From NCBI GenBank assembly GCA_963575745.1, contig CAUYUJ010017960.1, positions 87,001 through 151,000 of the forward strand: a stretch of 64,000 nt of DNA. The letters run 5' to 3'. Below the pieces are notes generated by a model. It was not told where the DNA came from and made no database searches. It saw nothing but the letters and a program-made list of their open reading frames with translations. A program made the translations under genes and the position numbers. The DNA comes from Prorocentrum cordatum. Its lineage: Eukaryota; Sar; Dinophyceae; Prorocentrales; Prorocentraceae. Shown here in pieces: positions 1 through 10,790 of this stretch (position 1 is its first letter; the number at the start of each line of letters is the position of its first letter).

Positions 1-633
1 CTTGTCGGTCGCCAGGCCAACTCCTAAATCACTTTTGAAAACCTCATGGAGGTCCTCCGCGGCTTTTCCCAAAACCTCAACAACATGGTCTGGGCTGCCG
101 TACGCACTGACCGTATCATCATCAATGTACGAGGCCAACGCCACGTCACGGTTGCGCTCCAGAAACCTGTCGAAAGGGGCCATCGCATAGACCTTGACAC
201 ATATGTCATTGAGACAGGACCCCGCTGGCAGCCCAGACGTCGCAAAGAGCGGCACCAGGCTATGATCCGTGCCAAGCCGCAGGATACTCGGCCCTCGCCA
301 AAAATTGAAGGTGACCTTCACCAAGACAGCTGGCAGCCCCGCAGCCAAGGATCGGTCACGAAGGGTGGTGAGCCTGAACGACTCATAGTATTTGGAGCCG
401 CCCCACGAGAAACCCCCCGTGACTCCACCATCCCCTTCCTCAGCTTCAGCTCTCACCGCCTGGTTCCAGATACTGCCTTCCGCCGACCTGCCCAAACCGA
501 AGGCCCAATACTTCCTGGGATGATTTTCCTGGAATCCCGAGACAGTGGAACGCCGAGCTTTCTCCCAAAGCCTAACAGGGGCGGCACAAAGCAACACGGG
601 CCTGAGACCCCCTTTCGGTTTTTCAAGCAGGGG
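1..633 (-). pseudogene. Reverse transcriptase fingers/palm of element A (partial)
   Basis: After the frameshift at 634-639 the minus strand reads openly to the window edge. It starts with PLLEKPKGGLRPVLL, a conserved RT block, then SILRLGTDHSLVPLFATSG, and then ASYIDDDTVSAYG at about 105-150, which is the Y-x-DD catalytic box that binds the metal ions for DNA synthesis. The same blocks occur in the same order in element C (LVEKPKGGIRP; RILRLGANHYPLVLFAEHG; CCVDDHTAAAHGD). The thumb and anything beyond lie outside the window. Deleting one base at the frameshift site would reconnect this to the upstream frame, so the lesion may be recent or an assembly error. Confidence 0.85.
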
Positions 634-2158
634 AAAAAAGCATCCAGTACACCGCTTTCGGGAAGGCTCCGATCTTCTCAACAACTTGAAACATGCAGCA
701 GAGGGCTTCCAGGCCTTCGTCGCAAAGCATACCGTAGTGCCTGACATGGACCCCGTCCAAGCTCTGCGCCGTCTGCGGGCTGAAGGTTCTACACGTCGCA
801 CGGATATCATCGGGCCTCAGTCGCACAAAACATTCGCGGTCCCGAACTTCGAGGGGCTCGGGGCACGGCGTGCCCCCCCAGAAGGAACCTAACACGTTGG
901 CCTCATTCGCGAGCAGCTTTCGCGGGTCCGACGAGTAAACCCCTGGAGCCGTTTCGATGACCGTGGGGGCCCACTTGGGTTTCAACCGCGACAGCTTGTG
1001 CATCTTCTTGGCCGAGCCAGAAAGCGCCTCTCTCTGCCATTGGTCCCAGCTCACCTTAGCACGGTTGTCCAGACCCGTACGGGCCTCTTCGAACTCATCA
1101 CTCCAATCGTCGAGCGCACTCGTTAGCTTGGTGAGCCAACTGGCGATCTGGGTCCAATCCTGAGGGCGAGACTCTACTAACTGCCTGGCAGCACCGACGG
1201 TGGCGTCCAGCCTCACCGACAGGCCCTCGCCGTCGAAGGGCTGGCGGAGGCTGGCGCACAGGTTACAAAGCGCCTGAACGTCCTGATGGTCACCACCGTC
1301 TCGGTTCTCGTGAACCCTCATAGCCGTGCACTGAAGATCTCGAAGCGTCTGCTGGAGCCAAATCCACCCTTCCAAAACCATCTCTTCGTCCTCGGGCCTT
1401 CGTCTCGGCTTGGCGAAAACAGAAACCCACTTAGCCGAAGGCGGCAGCCCCTTGAGGCCTTTGTTTTTGATCGGGGTGTCAAGCTTGCCTTCGAGCTCCA
1501 GCTCCATAGCATCAGAAAAACTTTTCCACGCTAAGTTCAGCAGATCCCACGCCACACTCACAGACTCATGACTGGCAGCTCGGTTAGCTTCCTCAGCGAG
1601 GGCCCGCGGGGCCGCCCAGGACGGAGGCTGAGGAGAGGGGCCCACAGGGAACTCCCGAGGAAGCCTCTGGTGAGTCTGGTACACTAACTGTTTGATCCCG
1701 CTGACACCTGCCTTGAAGTGCAACTGGACAGGCTTGTGTGGTCGGTGAGGCCATGTGGTGACGGTGATGGTCTTGTCAACCAACTTCGCCACCGCCGGCG
1801 AGACCGCGAAATAATCAATGAACGAATTAGCCGCTGGTGTCGAGCATGTTTCGACTGGAGGCTTCAAAATGATCATGTTGGCTTTCCTCGGCATCCCCGA
1901 CAGTTCCAGGATCGATTCGTGAAAGTTCCAATCTCCACCCATGATAGCCAGGTGATGGCCCTCTAAACACTCCCCCGCCCGTTTCAAGATGTCCAAATTG
2001 CGTTTGCTGAGACCTTCCGAATGATACAGGTACGCACACGCAGCGACAAGGGCTTTGGGCCACTGGGGGATATCCAGAGGAGGAGGGGGAGGAGGAGGGG
2101 GAGGGGGAGGAGGAGGAGGAGGACGAGGCCTCGGGTGAAGGGTTCCACGCGGGTCCAC
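623..2158 (-). pseudogene. Endonuclease C-terminal half plus RT N-terminal part of element A
   Basis: A 511-codon frame. Residues about 13-27 are a proline run translated from the (GGA)n microsatellite, so the apparent start is artificial; native sequence begins near residue 30. Residues 74-78 (GGDWN) match the Asp-x-Asn box of endonuclease/exonuclease/phosphatase enzymes, and FIDYF at about 113-117 matches the C-terminal part of that fold, where Asp-His is usual and Asp-Tyr is seen here. A helical linker of about 350 residues follows. The RT begins near residue 470 (SLDGVHVRHYGMLCDEGLE). The frame ends just after YWMLF because of one extra base in the A6 run at 634-639. I regard this as a decayed retrotransposon ORF and not as a host gene. 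Confidence 0.8.
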
Positions 2159-2160
2159 GC

Positions 2161-3120
2161 CCTGGGACCAAGAGCAGCACTGTCATCATCGGCGCACAAC
2201 AGGGGCATCGTCAGGGCCCCACCCCGATCCATAGCGGGCGCAGCGGGCGACCACTTGCGAACCCTTTTGACAGAGCTGTGGCTCATAATGTGAAGGATGT
2301 ATGCAGCCAGGTGAACGCCAGCGTGTAAGTCCGATACCCAAGTGTCGATAGCACCTGCAGTGGGAGGGGTTGCTAACGGTCGCAGGCGCAATCAAATCGA
2401 TCGCCCTCCGAGGCCGAGGGTGTCTGGCCTCCTCCACCTCCTCCTCCTCCTCCTCCTCCTCCCCACCTCGTGCACATCCTCCTCCTCTTCCTCCTCCTCC
2501 TCCTTCTCCTCCTCCTCGTTCTCCCACGTCTCCTCCTCCACCTTTTTCTCCCTCAACTTTGGCTCCATGACCTGTCCCAGAGCGCGTTCTGGCAGAACAC
2601 TCGAAGTGCACCCGGGTGAAACTTACGTTCCCCGATCGGAACGGCTTCTGTCGCTCGAAATCGCGTTCCTACCAGAACGGTGGCAACATTCTGGATCTCT
2701 CAGCTTCTGCATCTAAATCATGTGCTGCCGATGCCGTCCCCATCCGTTCTCCGCTTCCGCCTTTCACGGCTGATGATTCTCACCCCGCTCGTCGACACAG
2801 CCACCCCGCTTCGATGGTGCTCCGGACGATGCCTCGAGTCCTGCGCCTGCGATTTGGGGGTCAAGGTCGTCTAGGGCACCCAGCTCGGCGGGCAGAGGGG
2901 GGCCCAACACAACGAGAAAAGATGGCTCTCCACGAACCCGTTCCCTCATCCTCGTGCCTCCCCCGTTTCCTGCGGCCGCCTCCTCGTCCTCCTCCCCCTT
3001 CTGCCTTCCTCCTCCTCGCTCACCTTCCTTCTCAAACCTCTTCGCTCATTCGTCTCCCCCCTCCACCCCTGTCCATTACCCTCCCTACTCCATGCTCCTC
3101 CTCCGCAACTGCCTCATTGT
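2161..3120. other. Gene-free stretch with a (CCT)n microsatellite
   Basis: Directly upstream of element A. A (CCT)n-type tract occupies about 2430-2540. The frames through it are Ser/Pro- or Gly/Glu-rich on both strands, as expected from the repeat. I see no motif or splice pattern that supports a gene. Confidence 0.5.
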
Positions 3121-3265
3121 TTTCTCTCTCTCTCTCTCACTCACTCTCGCCCTCTCTCTGGATCTATTTACCTCGCTCTCTCTCTCCCTCTCTCTCTTTC
3201 TCAATATCTGTATTTCTTTCGTTGTCTACATCTCTCTCTCTCTCTCGCTCTCACCCGTACGCCTT
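3121..3265. repeat. (TC)n microsatellite
   Basis: A long, interrupted CTCTCT tract. Frames crossing it translate as Leu/Ser alternation and are not genes. Confidence 0.9.
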
Positions 3266-3940
3266 CCCTCACCATCCTACACCCGCTTAGACTGTCCTTT
3301 CGCATCCTCTCTCCTCTCCTCTCTTGCGCCCCTCCGTCTCCTCGTTCTCCTCCTACCCGTTTGCCTTCTCTTTACAGATGGAGAGCGGCTCCTTTTCGAG
3401 ACAGGGCTCTTCTTGCCTTTGCGCCGTGCGCACTCTTTCCCAACGCGACGATGAGCAGGAGGGAGGATGGCACGTTTTCAAAATGGAGCGGTCGCTGGAG
3501 ATGTCCTCGGCATTCCTGACCACAAAGGCCGACTTGCCGAAACGATGCACGGATGGGGAGGCAGTCCTTTCACGTAAGCAGGGACTTGCGACAAACGTAT
3601 GCAAGGCACTTCCGTTTCAAAGTGGTGACCTGGCAATCATGGCAGGAACAACCGTGCTGGTCGCTCACTTCTTGTACTGAAGCAGAGAGCTTGTAGGGGC
3701 GTGCTGGGATGGGACTTGGGACAGGAGCATGGATTGCAGCATCGCTTACACATAGTTACTGTACTCTGGTCCTCCTCCCCTCCTGCTCATCCTCCCTCAT
3801 GTCTCTCTCAGACCTCTTTTCCTACTGCATTCTCCCATCGCTATCCTTCCCCCACTCCTGCTCGACACTGGGGCTTGACAAACCCGCGAAACCCTTGATC
3901 AGGGGTGGATCACGCGATGGAACTCTGCCCAACAAATCAT
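3266..3940. other. Gene-free stretch
   Basis: Mixed-composition sequence with only short frames on either strand. No recognisable domain, RNA gene or repeat structure was seen. Confidence 0.4.
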
Positions 3941-4560
3941 GGACGACAAGGGGAGGAGGAGGTGGAGAGGAGGTGGGGAGGAGGGGGAGGAGGGGGAGGT
4001 GGGGAGGAGAAGAGGAAAAAGGAGGTGGAGGATGAGGAAGAGGTAAATGATGAGGTGTAGGGAGAAGGCTAGGTCGCAGACTATGATGTCGCAGGCTCAT
4101 GCTGTCTTGGGGAATGTTTCAAGGTGTCTCTTAGGGCCGAACCTAATGGTCTCTGGGAGACCTGAAGAGAGGAGGAGGAGGACGAGGAGGAGGAGGAGGA
4201 GGAGGAGGAGGAGAAGGAGGAGGGGGAGGAGGCGAGCGAGGCGAGCGCGCGATGTCGGTCCAGCGGGACCGGCCCTATGAGGGCAGCGCGGGGGGGCCGG
4301 GGCCCCTCAGAAGACGAGTCTGAGCTGGAGTCGGAGAGATGGACGCTGGAGTCGGAAAATTGGGAGCTGGGGTCGGAGAGACGGGCGCTGGAGTCGGAGA
4401 GATGGGCGCTGGAGTCGGAAGGAGGGGAGGGAAGGAACGTAAGGAAGGAAGGAACGTAAGGGGGAGGGAGGGAAGGAGCGTAAGGGGGAGGGAGAGGGAG
4501 GGCGATGCGGAGGAGGAGGAGGAGGAGGAGGAGGAGGAGGAGGACAAGAAGCGAGGGGCA
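3941..4560. repeat. Cluster of (GGA)n tracts around a 21-nt minisatellite
   Basis: (GGA)n runs at about 3946-4030, 4167-4235 and 4508-4550 flank a short array at 4325-4420. In that array CTGGAGTCGG recurs at 4325, 4346, 4367, 4388 and 4409, exactly every 21 nt. On the plus strand it reads as the heptapeptide ALESERW with variants. Confidence 0.85.
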
Positions 4561-4744
4561 AATGTGCAGGGAGCGGGGATGAATCATGATGAGGAGAAGT
4601 ATGATGAGGAGGTTTGGGATGCAGGGGGCTTTGGCAGGCCAAGTCGTGGCATGGTCAACATCCCCTCCCTGGGGCCACTCGGCGCGCGACAGTTGACCGC
4701 CGGAGGCTCAAGATCCCCTGCACCTAGTCCCATCTTCCTGCATT

Positions 4745-4880
4745 AGTCCTCTTCCTCCTCTTCTCCTCCTCCTCCTCCCCTCCTCCTCCTCCTCCTCCTC
4801 CTCCTCCTCCTCCTCCTCCTCCTCCTCCTCCTCCTCCTCCTCCTCCTCCAACTCCTCCTCCTCCTCCTCCTCCTCCTCCC
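4745..4880. repeat. (CCT)n microsatellite, about 135 bp
   Basis: Nearly perfect CTC/CCT repeat. The minus strand reads as poly-Glu, poly-Gly or poly-Arg depending on frame. Confidence 0.95.
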
Positions 4881-6935
4881 GCAAGCGACGACAACGTCGA
4901 CGTCGACATCGCCGGCGACCCAACCCGCGCCGCGTTTTCACCCGCGCCTTTCTCTGGCTTCAGGATGCCGCCGCGGCGGGGGGACCTCGGAGCGGGAGGC
5001 GGGGGGGGGAGGGGGCGCACCACCGAGGAGGAGTCCGTCAAGACCAACTCCGCTCGATGCACCTGGGGGCCAGGCCCCTCTTTGGGCCTTCGGGGGGCGG
5101 TCGCCGCTGTAAGCGGCAGCTACAGTGGCCTACACCCCCCCTCGCCGAGCAGGGGAACCCGTGGCCTACTCCCTCGCCATGCGGGGGGGGGGGGGGGGGG
5201 GGGGGGGGCAGCGGGAGGAGAGGGGCGAGGACGACGCCGCGAGGCGCGGAGCGGGAGTCGGGAGGGGGAGGGGGAGGGACGGCTTGGGCACATGACAGGG
5301 GGCCTCGGGGGGCTTTCTGGAGGGCCGGGGAGGAGGAGGCGGTGGCGGGCGATGGAATGGGCGTTCAAGCCTTTCTCAGTGGGAAGAGGCGGCGGGAGAA
5401 GAGGGGAGGGACAGGAGATCAGGAGACGAGGGGGAGGGCGGGGGGAGAGCTCCCTCCGCCTGACTCCCTCCCTCCCTGGTGCTGCTGATCATGCTCCTGC
5501 TCGCTGTCGTCATCCCATCCATCCCCAGGGCTCCCCAGACTTTCGGCGGCGCTCCCAGCGCACTGGTCCACCTGAAACCAGGATTGTGCCTGCTGCTGCC
5601 GCCTGCAATACTTGATTCGCATCGTCCACTCGTCTGCCTCGTCCACCCTGCCTTTTTCACCGTTCCTCTCACCGGTGACGACGCATCGCGCGCGTCCTGT
5701 GCTGCACATCTGCATCCCCCTGTCTCTCCAGGCCTGCATCTTCATCCCTCTGACTGTCCCTACCTGCGCCTCCGCCGATCCGACCCTCTCCGAGCTGCAG
5801 AGGCGCCGCCAGGCCTGAGGCGGGAGGAACGATCCTCGACCAGAGGCCAGTCGAGATATCCGCGGCCCTCCCGAGCGGACGAGGAGCGAGAAGGGAGGAC
5901 GGGGTTGGTTCGTGTGCCTCGTCTAAGACTAAGAGGCATACGAACCAACCTGCCTCGAAATTGACCGCCCCCGCTTCCACCTTTTACGCCGCAGCGCGGC
6001 AGGGGCGATACAGAAGCGAAAGCGGGGCAGGGAGTCCACCTTCTGATCATCGGGGCGCGCCCTGCGGCGAGCACGCCAGCTGGGACGACCGATGCTGCTG
6101 CGTGAGCCGCCGTGCCGGCGCCGGCTGGCGAGCGCCCGTGTGCGACCAGGTGAGACACCAGCGGGGCTCAGAACCCGAAGGATGCCTGCAGCCAAGCGAG
6201 CCCCCAGGGGGCTGTCCGATGCCCCAGCGCCGGTGGAGCCCCCAAGGGGTCCTGGACGTCCGGCGGCGTGACGTGTGCAACCCGCCACCTCAGAGGCCAC
6301 TGGGACCCAGGGCTGCTTTTCCGTCCTGGTTCTGTGTGTGACGGCCCCCTCCCCCCCTCCTGCCCTCCGCGGCCGCTCCTCCCAGCTCTTCCCACTTCTG
6401 ACCGAGCTTGCCGAGCGCCCCCCAGCACTTCGAGCGCCCGCGCGGACTGCCTCTGCCGTGCCGCGGCGGAGAATGCTGCTGCTGGCCCTGGCGCCCGAAA
6501 ACCGCCCTGGCCGGGGCCCGGAAGCGGCCCCGGGGGCCGAGATCAGTGAACAAGCGCCTGGAGTGAAAGAAGGCAATCCGCGGGACGTCTGCTGCGGGAT
6601 CTGGGAGCGGCCCCGCCCGCCAAGCGGAGGCTGGAGGCCAGAGGCCGAGGCCCTCGGCCACACTCTGAGCCCAGCTGGGCGGCGAAGGGTGCAGCGGGAC
6701 GCCGAAGGGTGGCTGCCCCAGGCGCGGAGCGGAGCGCGGAGCGCGGGTGGCCCCGCGCTCTCGCGGCGCTCCCCCGGGGAGGCGGGGGAGAGGAGCACCG
6801 AGGAGGAGGAGCGCACGCGTGGAGAGGGAGCGCCAGGCACCCGAGGCCGCCAGACCCTTGGGCGGCCTGGCCTTGGCCTCAGCGCCGTCGTGGCTCGAGG
6901 CGGGCGAGAGCACGGCAAGAACGCCTCGAACCCTC
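4881..6935. other. GC-rich stretch without a supported gene; includes a G26 run
   Basis: Several frames over 200 codons are open on both strands (for example 6275-7348 plus and 5929-6918 minus). Their composition is Arg/Ala/Pro/Gly, they overlap each other on both strands, and they carry no motif. A run of 26 G lies at 5183-5208. I treat the frames as by-products of high GC. Confidence 0.4.
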
Positions 6936-7056
6936 GCCAGGAGGAGGAGGAGGAGGAGGAGGAGGAGGAGGAGGAGGAGGTCCTCCTCCTCGGAGGAGGA
7001 CATTGTTCGAGCCTCCTCCTCCTCCTCCTCCTCCTCCTCCTCCTCCTCCTCGCGCG
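6936..7056. repeat. Inverted triplet repeats (GAG)n ... (CTC)n
   Basis: A (GAG)n run at about 6938-6979 is followed after a short spacer by a (CTC)n run at about 7012-7052; the spacer itself holds a small CCTCCTCCTC/GGAGGAGG pair. The two runs are complementary and could form a long hairpin. Confidence 0.9.
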
Positions 7057-8200
7057 AACAACTTCGCGCCACAGGGCTCGCCGGCACAGACCGCGATCCG
7101 CCAGAGCGCTGTGGGCATCTCCGCGCGCCCTCCTGGCGGCCCCTCACTGGGCGGAGGGAGGTCGCCCGTTGCTGAGGCTGCGGCCTGAGGCCTATCTGGA
7201 ACTTCCGCGGGGCGCCCAGGGACACGGAGATGATGCGGGTGTCCTGCTGCTTCCCGCGGAAACCGCCGGGCCCCGGCCCCCTCTTGTGGGCCGGGGCCGC
7301 TGGGCGTGGCGGCAGACCTCGAGGATGTCAGGGAAGGGCGAGGCTTGAGGGTCGAGGTTTGTGGGCGAGCCCTGAGGTTAGAGGATCGAGGATCGAGAAC
7401 ATCGCGGCTGGAGGCTCGAGGTTCGAGGAGGTCGGGGATTCCGAAGGGGTCGAGGTTCGTCGGCAGCCTTCCCACCAAAGCAGCACGCTGCTGCCCACAT
7501 GATGCATTCGATGTCAGAGAGAACAGCGGCGAGCAAACCCCAGACTCACGCACCCGAGACGGAGGGGTGGTGGGGAGGAGAGGTACTTTTGGAGCAGATG
7601 TCTGTGCTCCTCTCGAGTTTGTACACAGCTCGTCGAGGCATCGCAGAACCTGGTGCTATGGCAACTCCCTCCCTTCACCGTGACATACGCGCGCTCTTCG
7701 CAACTGTGCCCCCCTGGCTTCTTTCGTTGGGGGCCTTTGCTCAACCAGCTTTAGACGCTTGAGGCTCTCAGGTCTCGGGAAGCCTGCAGAGGCCCCTTGG
7801 ATACTCAGGGGACCTCCAAGGGACTCGCGGGGACCTCCAGCGCCCAGACCAGCACAGCGTGCTTCGCTCCATGGCGGCGCTCCTCTCCTCAAGCTTCGCC
7901 TCCTGAGCTCCGCTCTTGGGCCACGCGGGCAGTCGGGAAATCCTCCGGGACGAGACAGCGGCCTCGGGGCGGCAGGGGCTCGAGACCTCTGCGGAGGGAT
8001 CCGCGGACTTCGTGTAGAGCATCGAAGGCCTGGGCCCAGCCTCACCCTTCGGGCTCGCGCTGACGAAGATTGGGGAGCCGTGCGTCTGGCGCATGGGCGC
8101 CAGATCCACGGACCAGGGACAGCCACCCCCGGGAACATGAGGCCGGCGCCGCCCGCGTTGGCGACGGAGCGCCCCGACTCTGCACTCAAACGGGACCCGC
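7057..8200. other. GC-rich gene-free stretch with short degenerate repeats
   Basis: Short repeats built on GAGGATCGAGG/GGTTCGAGG occur at about 7320-7460. Open frames here are composition-driven and lack motifs. Confidence 0.4.
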
Positions 8201-8204
8201 CGCT

Positions 8205-8985
8205 CGCACGGACTCGGTTCGCTGGAGTCTCGGTTCGGCGGGGCTCCCTTCGCCGGGGCTCGGTTCGCCCCACTCGGCTCGCTCATCTCGGTTCTCGACT
8301 CGGTTCGCCGGAGCTCGCTCTGCCCGGGCTCGGTTCGCCGGGCCTCGGTTCGCCGGGCCTCGTTTCGCCAGGGGCTCGTTTCGCCAGGGCTCGTTTCGTC
8401 GGCGGGGCTCGGTTCGCCAGCCACGCGGAGGATCCAGAGGAGGACGGGGAGCAGGCGGGCGGGCCCTAACGAGCGGGTCGGGTCGGGCGGGCGGACCCCA
8501 ACGGGCGGGGAAGGTCGGGCGGGCGGGACATGCACGCAAGACACATGATCGAACAGCACGCGCGAGCCCTAACAGGCGGGTCGGGTCGTGCGGGCGGGAC
8601 ACGAAAGGGCGGCTCGGGCCAGGCGGGCGGACCCTGACGAGCGGATCGGGTAGGCCCTACCCGGTAGGGCGGGCGGGACATTCAAGTATGACGCATTATC
8701 GAACAGCACGCGCGAGCCAAAACGGGCGGGTCGGGTCGGGCGGGCGCACCCTAACGGGCGGGTCGGCGGGCCCTAACGGGCGGGTCGGGTCGGGCAGGCA
8801 AAGCTGGACAAATCGAGACTCGGGCAAACTGAGCCTGAGCGAATCAAGCCGGGCGAATCGAGCCTGGCGATTCGAGCCCTGGGCAAATCGAGCCGCGCGA
8901 TTCGAGCCCCGGGCACATCGAGCCGGACGAATCGAGCCAGACGAATCGAGACTCGGGCGATTCGAGCATCAGCCCCGCCGCTAAC
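8205..8985. repeat. Three adjacent minisatellites
   Basis: About 8215-8420: units built on CTCGGTTCGCCGGG. About 8462-8800: units built on AACGGGCGGGTCGGGTCGGGC, with a higher-order period, since GAACAGCACGCGCGAGCC occurs at 8551 and again at 8701, exactly 150 nt apart. About 8800-8980: units built on CGAATCGAGCCGGG. Frames reading through them are repeat by-products. Confidence 0.9.
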
Positions 8986-9920
8986 CCACGCGCATTAATC
9001 CATGGTTGCGTTTCCTCGAATCGTGCCTACCATTCATCCTCGTAACGCTGACGCTTCTGGCATTTGATGCAGCCGTCCTGCCCCGAGGGACTGCTGCCCC
9101 TCGGGGAGGGGATACATTAGAGATGATTTGAATTAAAGGTTAGCGCTAACAGAACCACGTGGGCGGGAAGGGCGTCCTCTGCACGATTGAGGGGGAGTGG
9201 ACTTTGCTTAACGACGGGCGCTGCTGCCACGCGTGCTGCTGTTGTTCCCGTGATCATAACTACTGCTGGTCAGCATGCCAGTATGGTTTACCTGCTTGGT
9301 AGTTGCTGCTCCTCCTTTCCCTGCTTGATCGCAGCAACCTTCTGGGCGGAGGTGGCTTGGATCGCTTCCCCTTCCAACCTCCATTATCCCCCTTCGGGGA
9401 GGGGCATTGATTTGCTCCTGATGTGTACAACCCCCCTCCCCAAACCGACCAGAGACGAACCAGGGACAATGCTAACACCCTGCGGCAAAATCTTGGACCC
9501 AGTGCCTCGGCCTCCTTTCACCAGTTTCCTCCTTCTCCTCCTCCTCCTCCTTGTCCTGCTCCTCCACTTCATCCTCTTCCAGCCCCTCTATCCCTCCTCG
9601 TTAAACATAACTCCTCACTATCGCGCGCCCAGACGTGTCGGCAGGGCGGGCCAAACGTTTCGCCTGGTACTTCCTCACCATATGCGGCCCTGAATCTTGA
9701 AATGTGCACCAGCTTCCTGGATGGAGGGAGGCTGGCTTTCAGAGTGCGGTTCTCGCCGTCACGCCGCGCGCATTCGCCCCAAAAGTTTGCCGAGGGACGC
9801 CCGTGGTGGCCCCTCCTGGCGCTTTGGGGGCAAGAGGCTGCGAGTTGAGAGAGAGAGAGAGGGGGGCAGGCACAGACGGAGAACGAGAGACGAAGCCGCA
9901 CCAGAGACTTCCCAGCAAGA
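8986..9920. other. Gene-free stretch holding one copy of a dispersed short repeat
   Basis: A 73-nt segment at about 9724-9796 has a diverged partner at 11675-11750. A (CCT)-rich patch is at 9530-9600 and a (GA)n patch at 9847-9865. No gene is supported. Confidence 0.4.
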
Positions 9921-10790
9921 GGTCCTTAGTAAGGGTTCCATAGTGAGGACTCTGTAGTGCGTACGTCTTGACGAAGGCGTTCTCTATTCCGAAACCCTTG
10001 GTAGGGATTCCTGTGCTAAGGGTTCCTGAGCAAAGGCCCCTGAACAGAAAGGACGTCGTACTGTGAACCCTAAATTGAGGACTCCTCAACCAAGATTCAT
10101 TGTCGACGATTCCTCAATCCGGATTTTTTCAGTACAGGCTCATGAATCGAGAATTTCTCCGCGAACATCCCTTAGTAGGAGCTCCTTGGTCCGGATTCCT
10201 CAGTAAGGTCCCCCCGTAAATATTCAGCAGGAAGGATTCCGTAGGGAGGAGTCCTTCACTAAGCTGTAGAAAGGCAAATCCTCTGAACAAGCAGTTCTGA
10301 CGCGTGAGGTCTTCGCGGGCATTACATGTGGATCGTCCTCCAACTGGGAGTTGAAAAAAACAACGCGAGGACCAACACACGACAAAAGCTCCAACGCCCC
10401 AGGATCTAACAAAGAAAAACAACAACAAAAAACACAACCGGACCATTACTGATACAGACCGTTCATGTGAGGGCGGCCGGGGTGACTAAGTCGTTCATGT
10501 TTTTGTACTTGGTGATGGTTGTGGTGGTTTCCCGTGTGCTGTTTAGCTGTCATAGCTGGCGGCTACTTCGTTTCGTTGTGGTTCTTGTGTGTGTTGTTCC
10601 CTGTGATTTCTTGTTTGTTCAATTGCAAGCCCCCCCGCCTGGGGGGATGGGGGAAAGGGCGATGAGGATGAGGAGGCGGAGGACGACGACATTGAGGACG
10701 AGGAGGATCCTTTACTAAGGCACGCGTACTAAGGGTCCCTTAGCAACGGAAAGCGCGCAATAAGAAACCAGTTCTAAGAACTCACTTCTG
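9921..10790. repeat. Strongly diverged minisatellite (AGTAAGGATTCCT-like)
   Basis: Units of about 20-25 nt such as CTTAGTAAGGGTTCC, CTAAGGGTTCCTGAGC and CCGGATTCCTCAGTAAGG recur through 9921-10270 and again near 10710-10790. The intervening part is ordinary sequence with no gene seen. Confidence 0.6.

Larger units (their letters stand above)
1..2160 (-). mobile_element. Non-LTR (LINE-type) retrotransposon A, endonuclease-reverse transcriptase, partial
   Basis: On the minus strand an endonuclease segment is followed by a reverse transcriptase running off the left edge of the window. The order EN then RT and the motifs (GGDWN; FIDYF; LLEKPKGG; YIDDD) are those of apurinic-endonuclease-type non-LTR elements, which copy themselves by target-primed reverse transcription. 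The 5' side is cut by a (GGA)n run at about 2075-2130, so the N-terminal half of the endonuclease is missing or lies elsewhere. The copy has at least one frameshift. It is clearly related to element C at 59.2-62.0 kb. Confidence 0.85.

Noticed and set aside
6275-7348. 357-codon plus frame and the overlapping minus frames of 311 and 329 codons
   Set aside because: GC-driven composition, mutual overlap on both strands, no motif, and they cross triplet repeats.
8205-8985. Regularly spaced short repeats considered as a CRISPR array
   Set aside because: Units are contiguous or imperfect, with no unique spacers of constant length, and the genome looks eukaryotic.
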